Origin: Phymatolithon calcareum
Taxonomy: Eukaryota; Rhodophyta; Florideophyceae; Hapalidiales
Direction: 5' to 3'
Assembly: GCA_977006965.1 (NCBI GenBank)
Contig: OZ345379.1
Span: 1,860,001-1,924,000, forward strand
Length of the DNA stretch: 64,000 bases
Positions 34,885-43,474 of this stretch are shown piece by piece; within the stretch, counting starts at the first letter, position 1; the number at the start of each line of letters is the position of its first letter. The notes under the pieces were generated by a model. The model did not search any database and had not been told where the DNA came from. It saw nothing but the letters and a program-made list of their open reading frames with translations. The translations under genes were made by a program, and so were the position numbers.

Positions 34885-36882
34885 TCAAAACGGGGCGCTT
34901 TCTGGTATTAGTCCGGCAACTCGTTTTTGATCGCCTGCAGAGAGAACTGGTTGTGACTCTGTTACTGCGGCATCCATTGCTACATCTCTATCCACCTCTT
35001 CCTCTACACCGGGAGCGACAATAGTTTCAGCATCCTCTTGCATTTGAGCTGCTCTCGCTTCTCTCACAATGGACATATCAGCCAACAGAATGTCCCACGG
35101 CTGTGTCTTTCGGCGCTTCTCCAACCAATGGAATGTGAACATCGATTTGCTGATCTTCTGTTCAATCTTCTTCGCCATTTCCGACTGCATAAACAGCGGT
35201 AGATCGTCTCGGATATCTCCAGCATCGACAACGTCGCCATGCTCCGCACTTTCACTTTGCAATACGGTGTTGCCAGCAGATGGCTTTTGCGGCAAATCTT
35301 CCGCAGACACAGATTCGACCACCCTTTGATGCACCACCGAATTCTTGTTTGTTCTGCCTGCTTCAGTTGTCTCTTCCTGCGCAACATTCTTCTCGGCCGG
35401 GGTAGTTTTCGCGGCGGACGCTTTCGGTCGGTTATCTTGACTCAATGATTCCAGTTCTCCTGAACCCTGTACACGCTTCGAATTACCAGGGGAAGTCGTT
35501 GCAGTCACCTTGACTCCCGTCTCTAGTTCTGGCATTCGCGCAGTGTCCGGGGCTTGAGTGCTGCAAGTGTCCATTTCATTCGCAGAGTCAGACGTGGGTA
35601 TGGGGCTTGTGATTGATTTAACAGGGCTTTTCGAGGGTGTAACTGCGCTTTTTACGGGAATAGCTTCGTGCTCCGCCTGTGTCTGCGCGGGTGACTCGGG
35701 GAATGAATCGGGCGAGACGGATGTGTTGGCGAACAGGAACACTACAGGCTCGTCTGCACTGTTATGGGTTGCTTTGGGTGGAGAACCGTCCTTCAAAGTG
35801 CCCTGTGCGATTTCTTCACCCGGCTTTTCGCTTTCATCGTTGTGGTGCTCCGTCATTGCCACGTCCGGATCACTGACCGGCGGCACGGCTTTCTCCGCCA
35901 CAGCTTCCGAACTCTCCAGGGTGTTCGGTTCCACGCTTGTAATTTCCTTTGATCGCACTGCATTACTCCCCAAACTTTCATTCGCAGTCCGGGAATTAAT
36001 TCCGGCATGGCTCCCCTTTTCCGCAGTCGCTGCCTCACCAACGACGAGCATTCCCGATTTTTGCCCGGGGCACTGCGTCTTGACTACAGACGCTGGAGAC
36101 CGAGACGCTGTAGCAGATGACGATTGACTGGGGAGCGAGATGAGCGTAAGGTGCTCTTGCAGAATGGAGTTTTGCTCTTCATCGTCCACCGACATTGTCG
36201 ATTGATCATCGTCCCCAACCTCACGACCAACAGCCATGCGTTGGAATTGCGAGATACGCAATTTTGGCGGATTTCCCGCAGGTGGCGACGCATGTGCAGG
36301 ACCTGGGACGAAAACGTCTTCAAGGCGGAGGCTCGCGGGCGGGAAAGATGGATCCAAAATATCTCTTGCAAACTGCTCCTCTTCAATTTCATCCGTGTTC
36401 GGCTGCAGATTCTCCATAGAAGGCGGCGGGTCTGCAAAGGTTGCGAGATGGCGGGCAGCGTACGTGCGGAGTGTGCGCAGCACGGCGGGATCCTCCAACA
36501 CGGACGTGGGACAACGCTCCGGTCGATGTGCGAGCGAGTCTGCGAAGACACGCACGTCACGTAAAATGAGCGTTGCGCGCGGCGGCGACGGGTTCACGTC
36601 CGGCACGAGTACAACGTCCACGGGGGCCACTGTGCGGCCATGCAAAGATGCGGAGGAGAGACCGAGTCCGCTCGGGTCTTCGTCGAGTTTTTGCTTCGCG
36701 GCGACCGTCAGCATTGCATCCATTGTGTACTGCCCATCGAAGAGGACGAGATGGCGGCAATTCGCACTGAGCTCGAGGACTTGCGCGTGGCAGCCTGTCG
36801 TGTCCGGGGGAGTATTGCAGTTCTCGGAGAGCTGCGTTTGGACCAGGCTTGCGAGCCACGGGCGTGCACCGGAAATTTGCAT
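34885..36882 (-). CDS. unknown protein with TPP1/Est3-like N-terminal OB-fold (candidate telomere protein)
   Basis: 665 residues, one exon. Residues about 5-115 look like the telomeric OB-fold of TPP1/ACD and Est3. They show an ARPWLASLV start (the RPWI/PWI motif of that family), a strand CHAQVLEL, then HLVLFDGQYTMDAMLT (strand-DG-strand), a helix, and strand pairs VAPVDVVLVPD and ATLILRDVRVFADS. The remaining about 500 residues are acidic/Ser/Thr-rich and disordered, ending in a more ordered segment (DLPLFMQSEMAKKIEQKISKS...FHWLEKRRKTQPWDILLADM). Long disordered tails are usual for TPP1. Fold assignment is by eye and needs structure prediction. A decayed copy exists at 14425-16037. A mobile unit sits 149 bp upstream of the ATG. 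Confidence 0.75.
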   Translation of the reverse strand: MQISGARPWLASLVQTQLSENCNTPPDTTGCHAQVLELSANCRHLVLFDGQYTMDAMLTVAAKQKLDEDPSGLGLSSASLHGRTVAPVDVVLVPDVNPSPPRATLILRDVRVFADSLAHRPERCPTSVLEDPAVLRTLRTYAARHLATFADPPPSMENLQPNTDEIEEEQFARDILDPSFPPASLRLEDVFVPGPAHASPPAGNPPKLRISQFQRMAVGREVGDDDQSTMSVDDEEQNSILQEHLTLISLPSQSSSATASRSPASVVKTQCPGQKSGMLVVGEAATAEKGSHAGINSRTANESLGSNAVRSKEITSVEPNTLESSEAVAEKAVPPVSDPDVAMTEHHNDESEKPGEEIAQGTLKDGSPPKATHNSADEPVVFLFANTSVSPDSFPESPAQTQAEHEAIPVKSAVTPSKSPVKSITSPIPTSDSANEMDTCSTQAPDTARMPELETGVKVTATTSPGNSKRVQGSGELESLSQDNRPKASAAKTTPAEKNVAQEETTEAGRTNKNSVVHQRVVESVSAEDLPQKPSAGNTVLQSESAEHGDVVDAGDIRDDLPLFMQSEMAKKIEQKISKSMFTFHWLEKRRKTQPWDILLADMSIVREARAAQMQEDAETIVAPGVEEEVDRDVAMDAAVTESQPVLSAGDQKRVAGLIPESAPF

Positions 36883-36927
36883 TGTGACGCTGCTCAGCGG
36901 ATACTGCAGTTAGAGGTGTGCGTGAGC

Positions 36928-37031
36928 AATTTGCATGGCAGCGTGACCGGCGGGCGACGGAAAGAAGTCGCCTGAAGATACGGTTCGGGAATCGACAACA
37001 ACGCCAACAATTTATGGTGATTCATCAGTCA
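36928..37031. repeat. direct repeat flanking the mobile unit, left copy
   Basis: Begins AATTTGCATGGCAGCGTGAC and continues through GGTTCGGGAATCGAC to TTATGGTGATTCATC. The same sequence starts at 39874. It is the 5' flank of the TPP1-like gene (46-149 bp from its ATG). Confidence 0.8.
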
Positions 37032-37132
37032 GCGTTTTTGCAACAGATCCGAAATGTGAAATGCATTTGGTTATTGATCGAGCAGCAAAGAGATTTGATG
37101 AGACGTCTATCATGAGACCATTCGATGCAGCA

Positions 37133-37183
37133 TCAAACTCGATTCTGCATTGATGGTTCATATCAATGCAGAATCAAGTTTGA
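37133..37183. repeat. hairpin 1 of unit A (22-bp arms)
   Basis: TCAAACTCGATTCTGCATTG and CAATGCAGAATCAAGTTTGA pair with one mismatch around GGTTCAT. Confidence 0.85.
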
Positions 37184-37244
37184 CTGTCTGTACTGTAAAT
37201 TTACTTTCTGTCTTCCATCGCCACGATAGCAAGGAGAAGAAGAA

Positions 37245-37278
37245 GTGGGAGTTTTTATTTTTAAATAAAAACTCCCAC
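37245..37278. repeat. hairpin 2 of unit A (16-bp arms)
   Basis: GTGGGAGTTTTTATTT and AAATAAAAACTCCCAC pair perfectly around two T. Confidence 0.85.
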
Positions 37279-37295
37279 ATATGCGTTTGAAGCTT

Positions 37296-37344
37296 TGTCG
37301 CAGATGCATTGACAACTTAAAAAGTTACCAATGCATTTGCGACA
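37296..37344. repeat. hairpin 3 of unit A (23-bp arms)
   Basis: TGTCGCAGATGCATTG...ACTT and AAGT...CAATGCATTTGCGACA pair with three mismatches around AAA. Confidence 0.8.
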
Positions 37345-37355
37345 TCAAGGAGAAG

Positions 37356-37739
37356 CTATAAGCTGCAAGAAATTCCTTGGGATTTCTTGGAGCCCTGGAG
37401 AGTTTCTGCTTTCAGGCGGTTCAAGGCACTATACATCCTTTCTGTACGTTTTGCTTCGTCAACATCATGAACTGCTACGTGGTTGAAGCCCTTCTCGAAA
37501 GTGTTGCATCTGCGCCTCAGCCATTGCAACAAAATGGGAAGAATCTTACTACGATTCAACGCGCAGCTCGGTGAAAGAGGCGAAACTACAGTAGGATCCA
37601 ATTGCAGCCTGCGTGTTTCGTGAGCGAATATCAGACCCATAAACACACTTTGATTCATTACTCTAAGGGTTGACAGACAGAGAAAATGTCTTCTTCGCCT
37701 TGATGAGAAACGTTTGGGGAGATTTTGACATTTTTTCAA
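37356..37739 (-). other. 127-codon frame in unit A, broken in copy B
   Basis: Reads MKKCQNLPKRFSSRRRR... with a C-terminal part FEKGFNHVAVHDVDEAK. In copy B (60433-60811) the same frame has in-frame stops near 60597. No family recognised. Confidence 0.25.
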
Positions 37740-38180
37740 GGGTTTTCGTCAAGCTCGAGACAACATGCGCCGATATAAGAATGTCCGGGAAGGATCTAGA
37801 TTCAATGAAGGTACACACCGTCACGTTTGGACGAGTTTTCTGTAATTGTCGCAGCGATTACTGCCATGATTGCGCTTTGACAAATGCAATGTAGCTCGTG
37901 CTATCAAATGTCTGATATCGTTGGGGACGTACTACATCTATTTTCTAAAATAAACGGCATTGGGTGATGCAATACTTAAAATTAAGTTATTCTGTGAATG
38001 AGATATTCAACGAATGAAGGAAACAGGAATTCAGGATTATTCTTGACTTGCTGTCAAAATATCAAAGGAGGCCAGAACAGAACGAGATGCAGCTGAGCAC
38101 CACAGAAAGCGTTTTCCTTGCATAACATTTTGCAGCATTGATGTCCATTTGGATGACACAATTCCTGCACCGCGAAGACC

Positions 38181-38679
38181 GGTAGTGTCGCAACTTCGAG
38201 GTCAGGAATCAGCACTCTCGAGAAGACAAGAAACAAGAGATCTCAGGTGGCTCCGTTTGCCAGACTGTCGCATGTTTTTGCACAACGGTCGAGTAAATTC
38301 GGAGACAGTATGACTGGCTCTCAACGGACGATACTTCACCCTCCAGCGCTGGCGACAAGATTCGGAACGGTATAAGTACGGCGGCACCCGAGCACTCGAT
38401 TGAGCGGAAGGCAGTCGGAATAAGAATCAACCAGTCTTGGTCGGCTCAGTGCTCCTTACGGGAGCGCACGGAGAGAAGTGGCCGGTGTAGGCGTCGCGCC
38501 ATGCCCGGTCCCCGTTTTGGGAAACCAGCGGTCATCACAGATCATCACGACTAACTGGCGTGCGACGACATTCTTGAACAGCACGTGGACCATTCGTCGG
38601 GTTCTACTAGGCTGAGCGCGCGAAAGGTAATAAACTCTCTTTTGTTCTACATTGTTCATTGCCGTTTTGCGACAGGTAG
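38181..38679 (+). mobile_element. solo LTR, 489 bp, with 5-bp target duplication
   Basis: The LTR (38186-38674) begins TGTCGCAA and ends TTGCGACA, i.e. TG...CA with 8-bp inverted ends. GGTAG flanks it on both sides (38181-38185 and 38675-38679). In the paralogous unit the same place has GGTAG once (61257-61261), an empty site. Plus-strand TATAAG (about 38371) and AATAAA (about 38631) fit promoter and polyadenylation signals of an LTR. No internal retrotransposon is left. Confidence 0.88.
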
Positions 38680-39098
38680 GGACATGTAGGGCGTGAGGTA
38701 CCACTAGTTAGGAAAGTCCCTCGTTGATAAACAGTGGACACCATAAATAGAGCGTCGAATCTCGGCGGTTCGGCGCGGATTGAGAGTCAAAAAGTTAATT
38801 TGGAACATCACAACACCTCGTCGTTCAAGGAATTTGGGATCCCTTCCGCAAAGAGCGTGTTGAAGTGGCAACAGACTTCCTGTGCACTAGGCTCGATCAA
38901 GCCGTGTGTTGACGCGCACAAAACAAAACAGGTTGTGCTCCTCCGCGTTCAAGTACGTGCTTTTGGTGCGTTGATAGTTTCGCCGCGAGCCAGAAAACTT
39001 TGCTTTTAGTTATAGAATGGAAAGCTTTTACAGAGTGACACAAATTAGCAGAATTTGTGAGATAAAATTATTAGAAACAAGAGGAAAACAATCACATG

Positions 39099-39881
39099 TC
39101 ATCTCTTTTCGACCCAAGCAAGGTTAGCCGTATGGTATTCAGGAAGATAAGGCACAATTTCCTCCTCAGTATGCCGTCGAAGTTCGGCAATATTTCTTCG
39201 GAGAGTCCTGATATTCCATCTTGCTGCCAGCAGCTCCCGGTGAGCTCTTCCTCCTCTTGACGCAGCACTCAATAGGTTTGCACCCAAAAAGGCGGCCTTC
39301 ATCTGGGGTGGGATGGATGGGTCATCATCCTCAGCAGGCGCGTCACCTTGTACATCGTGATCACCGGCACCGTTACCTCCATCTGTCTCCAGATGAGCAT
39401 CGCCATGGTTGTCTTCCCCAAGTCCTCCGTCGTCTTCCAGATTAATGTCTACATCTGGGCCACCAGGGGGCATTAGTCCCGAGTCATCACCACCTCCATC
39501 GATAATGCCGTCCAATTCGGTGGCACAAAAAGCAAATCTTATTGCGGCAAAGCCGCAGGTGAAAACTTGCTTCGCTCGGCCCCGGCGGATCTCCCTCTTC
39601 TTCCCCTTCCAGTGCATGCATAGTAACTCGGCTCTCGCCAGAAGGTCGAGCATTTGAGCACCGTCATCAAGCGGAACATTTCGAAGAATCATTCTGCGGT
39701 CGCCCGTCGTGACATCCAGGTACAAAGGTTTATTACGCACCCTTGCTTGCGGCGTGGGAACTTTGATATCGGTCTCATTTTGGGTCGTTTTTTCTAGACC
39801 GACGTGTAGCTCAGATGTTCCGTTGATTACCGCAGGTTCATTTTGGAGATTGTCGTGCTCCTGGTTTCTGCGAATTTGCAT
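39099..39881 (-). CDS. unknown protein of the duplicated unit, copy A (N-terminus replaced)
   Basis: 260 residues, paralogous in-frame with 61681-62478 over nearly the whole length. A basic block (WKGKKREIRRGRAK, about 95-108) is followed by a Gly-rich segment that is hydrophobic in copy B. Then come an acidic stretch (DDGGLGEDNHGDAHLETDGG...DDDPS) and a C-terminal amphipathic helix (TLRRNIAELRRHTEEEIV). I recognise no family. The first residues (MQIRRN) come from the ATG in the flanking direct repeat, so the start is chimeric compared with MGGRFSRNRRN in copy B. Whether it is expressed is unknown. Confidence 0.45.
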   Translation of the reverse strand: MQIRRNQEHDNLQNEPAVINGTSELHVGLEKTTQNETDIKVPTPQARVRNKPLYLDVTTGDRRMILRNVPLDDGAQMLDLLARAELLCMHWKGKKREIRRGRAKQVFTCGFAAIRFAFCATELDGIIDGGGDDSGLMPPGGPDVDINLEDDGGLGEDNHGDAHLETDGGNGAGDHDVQGDAPAEDDDPSIPPQMKAAFLGANLLSAASRGGRAHRELLAARWNIRTLRRNIAELRRHTEEEIVPYLPEYHTANLAWVEKR

Positions 39882-40004
39882 GGCAGCGTGACCGGCGGGC
39901 GACGGAAAGAAGTCGCCTGAAGTTAAGGTTCGGGAATCGACGACAACTCCAGCAAATATTTGTGCGAGATGTTGTCGATTATTATGGTGTTCAGCTGATC
40001 AACT
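39874..40004. repeat. direct repeat flanking the mobile unit, right copy
   Basis: Matches 36928-37031 with a few substitutions and about 25 extra bases before TTATGGTG. Confidence 0.75.
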
Positions 40005-40040
40005 TGGGAAAGTTGGCAATGCAGAATTTGTAAATTGTGG

Positions 40041-40598
40041 TACAGTCGAACCTGTATATCTGCAACCTGTATAGCTGCAAAACCTGCATTCGTGCAATCG
40101 AATCGCCTAGACCGATTTGGTATATGCCGAAAAGTAACTAAATTTAAACCTACCTTGCAAACTGCATTAGTGCAACTGAAGGGAATGCCACCCTTAATTT
40201 TGAATAAAATTTTGATAGCACGGATTGCAATACAGACTGGCTCTCGTCATAAATCGTGCAGGGCTGCTTGTTACTTGCAAGTAAGTTCCATTTGATACAT
40301 AGAATAGCTTTATTTGATGATGCTCATCCCTGCAGGAAACACCACTGCGCATACCTCGTCAGCCCAAATGAGGGTCTGTGCGGCGCGCCATCCACGCATC
40401 GCAACGTAAGATTCGCTCCGACCACAAGAAGGGGCTCCAGCAGAGAAAGGTCACTGATTGGTTCAACTGAGCCTCGTGGACGATTGGGTAGAATGTTTCT
40501 GTAGCCCCTTATGATAAAGCCTCCAAGACTGCAAAACCTCTATTACTGCATACCAACCTGCTTTATCGCCGTGTTGCAGTTATACAGGTTCGACTGTA
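40041..40598. mobile_element. pogo/Tigger-type MITE (Tc1-mariner superfamily)
   Basis: A 554-bp element (40043-40596) flanked by TA. The ends CAGTCGAACCTGTATATCTG and, on the other strand, CAGTCGAACCTGTATAACTG are inverted repeats of about 24-26 bp with one mismatch. CAGTxxAACCTxxxTAT is the terminal pattern of pogo/Tigger elements, which insert at TA. Subterminal CTGCAAAACCT motifs repeat inside. No transposase ORF. Confidence 0.82.
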
Positions 40599-41677
40599 TT
40601 TCGATACTTCGGAAGAAACGGACCATGCTCAACGACTTATAGAGACTATACGGAAAAAAACAGGCACATGTGCCCAATAGGGTTGCAGTTCAATTAGTTT
40701 CAAATTAACGATCCATATGATACACCATATTGTGTTTTATAATTGTTTTCTGATTCATATGCACGTGCCGTGCATTATTATCGTCAGCTACGTAGTGGAT
40801 TCGTGCGTTACGGAACTAAACGGCTACCCGTGAAATTTGCCAAGCGAAAGTTTCGTTTAACTTTCGCGTTGACAAAACAGGTGATCGAAAGTTTCGATTT
40901 CCTGTTCTTATCGAGGCAATACTTCCCAAAAGGACAGTCGCAATTCCTTCTTTCTTAGCACAAATTTCCTCTTCAGTATTGGAACTACAAAGTTTCGCTA
41001 ACAAAATTTTAAAACTTCCGCTCCTTCCCAGCGAAATTTGCAAACGAAAGTCGAAAGTTTCGCCAAAAACGGGAAAGTTTCGATTTCTAGGAGCAAGTTT
41101 CGCAGGAAGAATGTGGGACATTTTTGGATTTTTTCATATCAATGGCAAGATCTCGTTCAGGTCTACAAAGTTTCGCTAAGGAATTGAAATATAGACAAAC
41201 TGCAAACAGAATCTGGCCAATGAGAATTCGGCTACTGCGAAAGTTTCGATTTTGGCACGTTTCATGACACGTGTTCTCATCGAAAGTTTCGCAAAAGTTT
41301 CGAAAAGTTTCGCTTGGGAAATCCAGATCCGTAACTTTGCGTATCATACGTATGATAGTTTTGCAAATGGATACGTTGCTTCTGCCGAAGTGTCAGCAAT
41401 AGTCTTCCATGCCTATGCATGGTCCAAGCGTGTAAGCTTGTTTCAAATGGACAATCAATGATTAAAAATCTAACCGTGATATCAACAGGTCGATAAAAAT
41501 TCGTCAACTGTGTTAAAAAGTTGAAAATGAGAAAAATCGCTATTTCCCGCACTCTCCCGCTATGACAGATTGCTGATGCACAGACACGTTGAACGTTTCG
41601 TAACTCTCTGCTCTTCTTGTGATATTCGGCGGGCCCTCAACACTAAAAAACTTTCGAAAGTGTTGCCTCTCGTTGTT

Positions 41678-41725
41678 TTTTGCCCCTCGAACTCTACCTT
41701 AAAAGGTAGAGTTCGAGGGGCAAAA
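41678..41725. repeat. perfect palindrome with 23-bp arms
   Basis: TTTTGCCCCTCGAACTCTAC begins the left arm and GTAGAGTTCGAGGGGCAAAA ends the right arm. All 23 positions pair, with a 2-base spacer. Confidence 0.9.
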
Positions 41726-41867
41726 GTTCGGCCGCCATTAGGATACACTAATAGTTGTGCAGCATAATTAGTAGGTCTTACTATGCTGCGCATAGACTTG
41801 AAAAAGAAACTCTAAAATTCGGGCATGATATGGGCAAAAGTAGTGGTCCAATTTGAGAAACTTTTGC

Positions 41868-41893
41868 CGAAAGTGCGAAATTTCGCACTTTCG
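41868..41893. repeat. perfect 26-bp palindrome
   Basis: CGAAAGTGCGAAA joined directly to TTTCGCACTTTCG, inside the GAAAGTTTCG element. Confidence 0.85.
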
Positions 41894-42315
41894 ACAGTAA
41901 CTTTCGGCAACTTTTTTTCAAGATTTTGGTAAACTATTTCAGAAATATGGTTAAGTTCAATCTCTGGTACCAGGTTTTGGCCTAAAAAGCGAAATCAAGC
42001 GATTTTAACGATTAACTTTCGCCTGACAAAGATTCTCAACGACTGTATTAGAAAATTTAGCTAGGCATAAGTTTCGCGAAAGTTTCGCAAAAGTTTCGGG
42101 GCAGTAAATCGAGTTACGGAACTCAGGGCACGTAATATTGAAGCATACTGATTGCCCAGCAAGGCCTACTTACAAATGCATCTTTTCAAAAATGTAACAA
42201 AATATATGTTCTCAAGTAGCTCCAAATCTATATTCAGAGACTAGTCTTTTGAGGAGAAGTTCACACACTTATGCAGATATCGAAATTTCCCGCACCCCCC
42301 GTGCCATACGTAGTC

Positions 42316-42384
42316 AATTGCCAAATGGCTAAACAAAAGGCTATTCTGCGAGAAAATAGAATTTTGTTTAGCCATTTGGCAATT
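42316..42384. repeat. inverted repeat, 23-bp perfect arms, 23-base loop
   Basis: AATTGCCAAATGGCTAAACA starts the left arm and TGTTTAGCCATTTGGCAATT ends the right arm. All 23 pairs match and the loop is also 23 bases. Confidence 0.9.
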
Positions 42385-42473
42385 TGTTTGGCATTTTGTC
42401 GACCGATAGAGATGCCACCAGAGCTGCTTCCAAGTGTTTTTACGATTTGACCACGCCGGTAGACTTGCTCTAA

Positions 42474-43470
42474 CTACAGTCAACCCTCGATAACTGGATC
42501 CTCTTTAAGCGTATAGCCTCGGTTTTTAGAATATTACGTGCGTCCACGAATACCGTTTAGCCCAAAATTTATATTCTGCACGTTATCACTTGTCCACTTG
42601 TCGACAGAATGTAGTAAGGCACAGCCCTCCATCTCCATGGCGGCCAGACCTCGGTAAGAGTGCTCGAGTGTACGCGCATCTTATTACCGATCGCGTCTAC
42701 GAGGACTGTTGACACTGCGCCAGCATTCAGCCCTCCATAGTGGTAGCAATCCCGATCCCGGCAATGCCGTCGAACTTGATTTTAGCTACCACATAATCTT
42801 CGAATAGGGATAAAGTCATCAGCGACCCAGCTCTTTAAAGCTGCACTTGCGCTCCTGCAGCCCTGTGAAGTCATGGAAACCCCAATCTAGTTAGTGCCGC
42901 CCCATCCACAATTGCAAATTTGAGAATTTCTACAATTGCATCACCAACCTCTTCTTTGTACTCCGGGTTTTCAGCGTAGGCAAGTATGTCGGCAATTAGC
43001 ATGCGATTACCAGTTATCCCTGCTACATCGGGCCTGCGCAAGCCCCTATGTATCTCTGTTATCCGCGGAGCCACAATCTACTTTCGTGATTTTCCGGTCG
43101 GTCCGTCGCCATCTTCGAAAAGCGCTCCAGGCGTTTCTGGGCTTATTGTTCCATCATCCAGTGTGACTAGCTCCTCTGTATCCTCTGCGTGAAGTCTGTC
43201 GCTGCCAATGACTTCCATATTCCCAACTCTGACCGCGGTTCCAAGAGCGTGTTACCATCTGACGGCTCGTCAGATTATGATCCTCCAGTGATGCTGCAGT
43301 TCCGGGCCGGGCAGTTCCCACGAGCCTAATGCCGCCAACAATTGCAACTATCGAAATTTATACTATCGCATCACCATCCGCTTCTCAGCTCCCTGGATTC
43401 TCAGATTCGCGCAGTGCATCAGCAATCTGTCATAGCGGCCTTTTTGTGCATCTCTTTCCGTAACAGATGT
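42474..43470. mobile_element. possible second pogo-like element, decayed
   Basis: TA followed by CAGTCAACCCTCGATAACTG at 42476 is a pogo/Tigger-like end. Downstream, 42895-43070 and 43320-43470 resemble each other; the first gives the minus-strand frame PEYKEEVGDAIVEILKFAIV. No right end could be matched, so the extent is uncertain. Confidence 0.3.
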
Positions 43471-43474
43471 CCCA

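Larger units (their letters stand above)
37032..39873 (-). mobile_element. mobile/duplicated unit, copy A (with solo LTR inside)
   Basis: Nearly identical to 60102-62455 apart from an inserted solo LTR (38186-38674). The shared left end reads AGCGTTTTTGCAACAG and the shared right end TTTCTGCGA. It is flanked by an approximately 104/130-bp direct repeat (36928-37031 and 39874-40004). It contains, left to right, three hairpins (37133-37344), a minus-strand 127-codon frame (37356-37739), a plus-strand 91-codon frame (38734-39009), and the 260-codon minus-strand ORF, whose 5' end is truncated relative to copy B. 5' truncation plus a target-like duplication suggests retrotransposition; this is inference. 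Confidence 0.75.
40800..42125 (+). mobile_element. repeat element rich in GAAAGTTTCG, copy 1
   Basis: About 1.3 kb with at least 14 copies of AAGTTTCG, often as CGAAAGTTTCG, some in clusters of three (41279-41310, 42068-42100). The element is shared with 47380-47895 in inverted orientation, e.g. GGAACTACAAAGTTTCGC at 40980 and its complement near 47720. GTTACGGAACT occurs near both ends (40807 and 42113). Short frames through it are by-products of the repeats. Confidence 0.7.

Noticed and set aside
35558-36975. 189- and 225-codon plus frames
   Set aside because: Antisense to the TPP1-like gene, whose own frame has the family-like pattern and a matching pseudogene.
37133-37344. CRISPR-like array
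   Set aside because: The three hairpins differ in sequence and spacing; there are no repeats with uniform spacers anywhere in the window.
40816-41552. Short ORFs rich in KFR/SFA/VSP
   Set aside because: They are translations of the repeated AAGTTTCGC motif in different frames.
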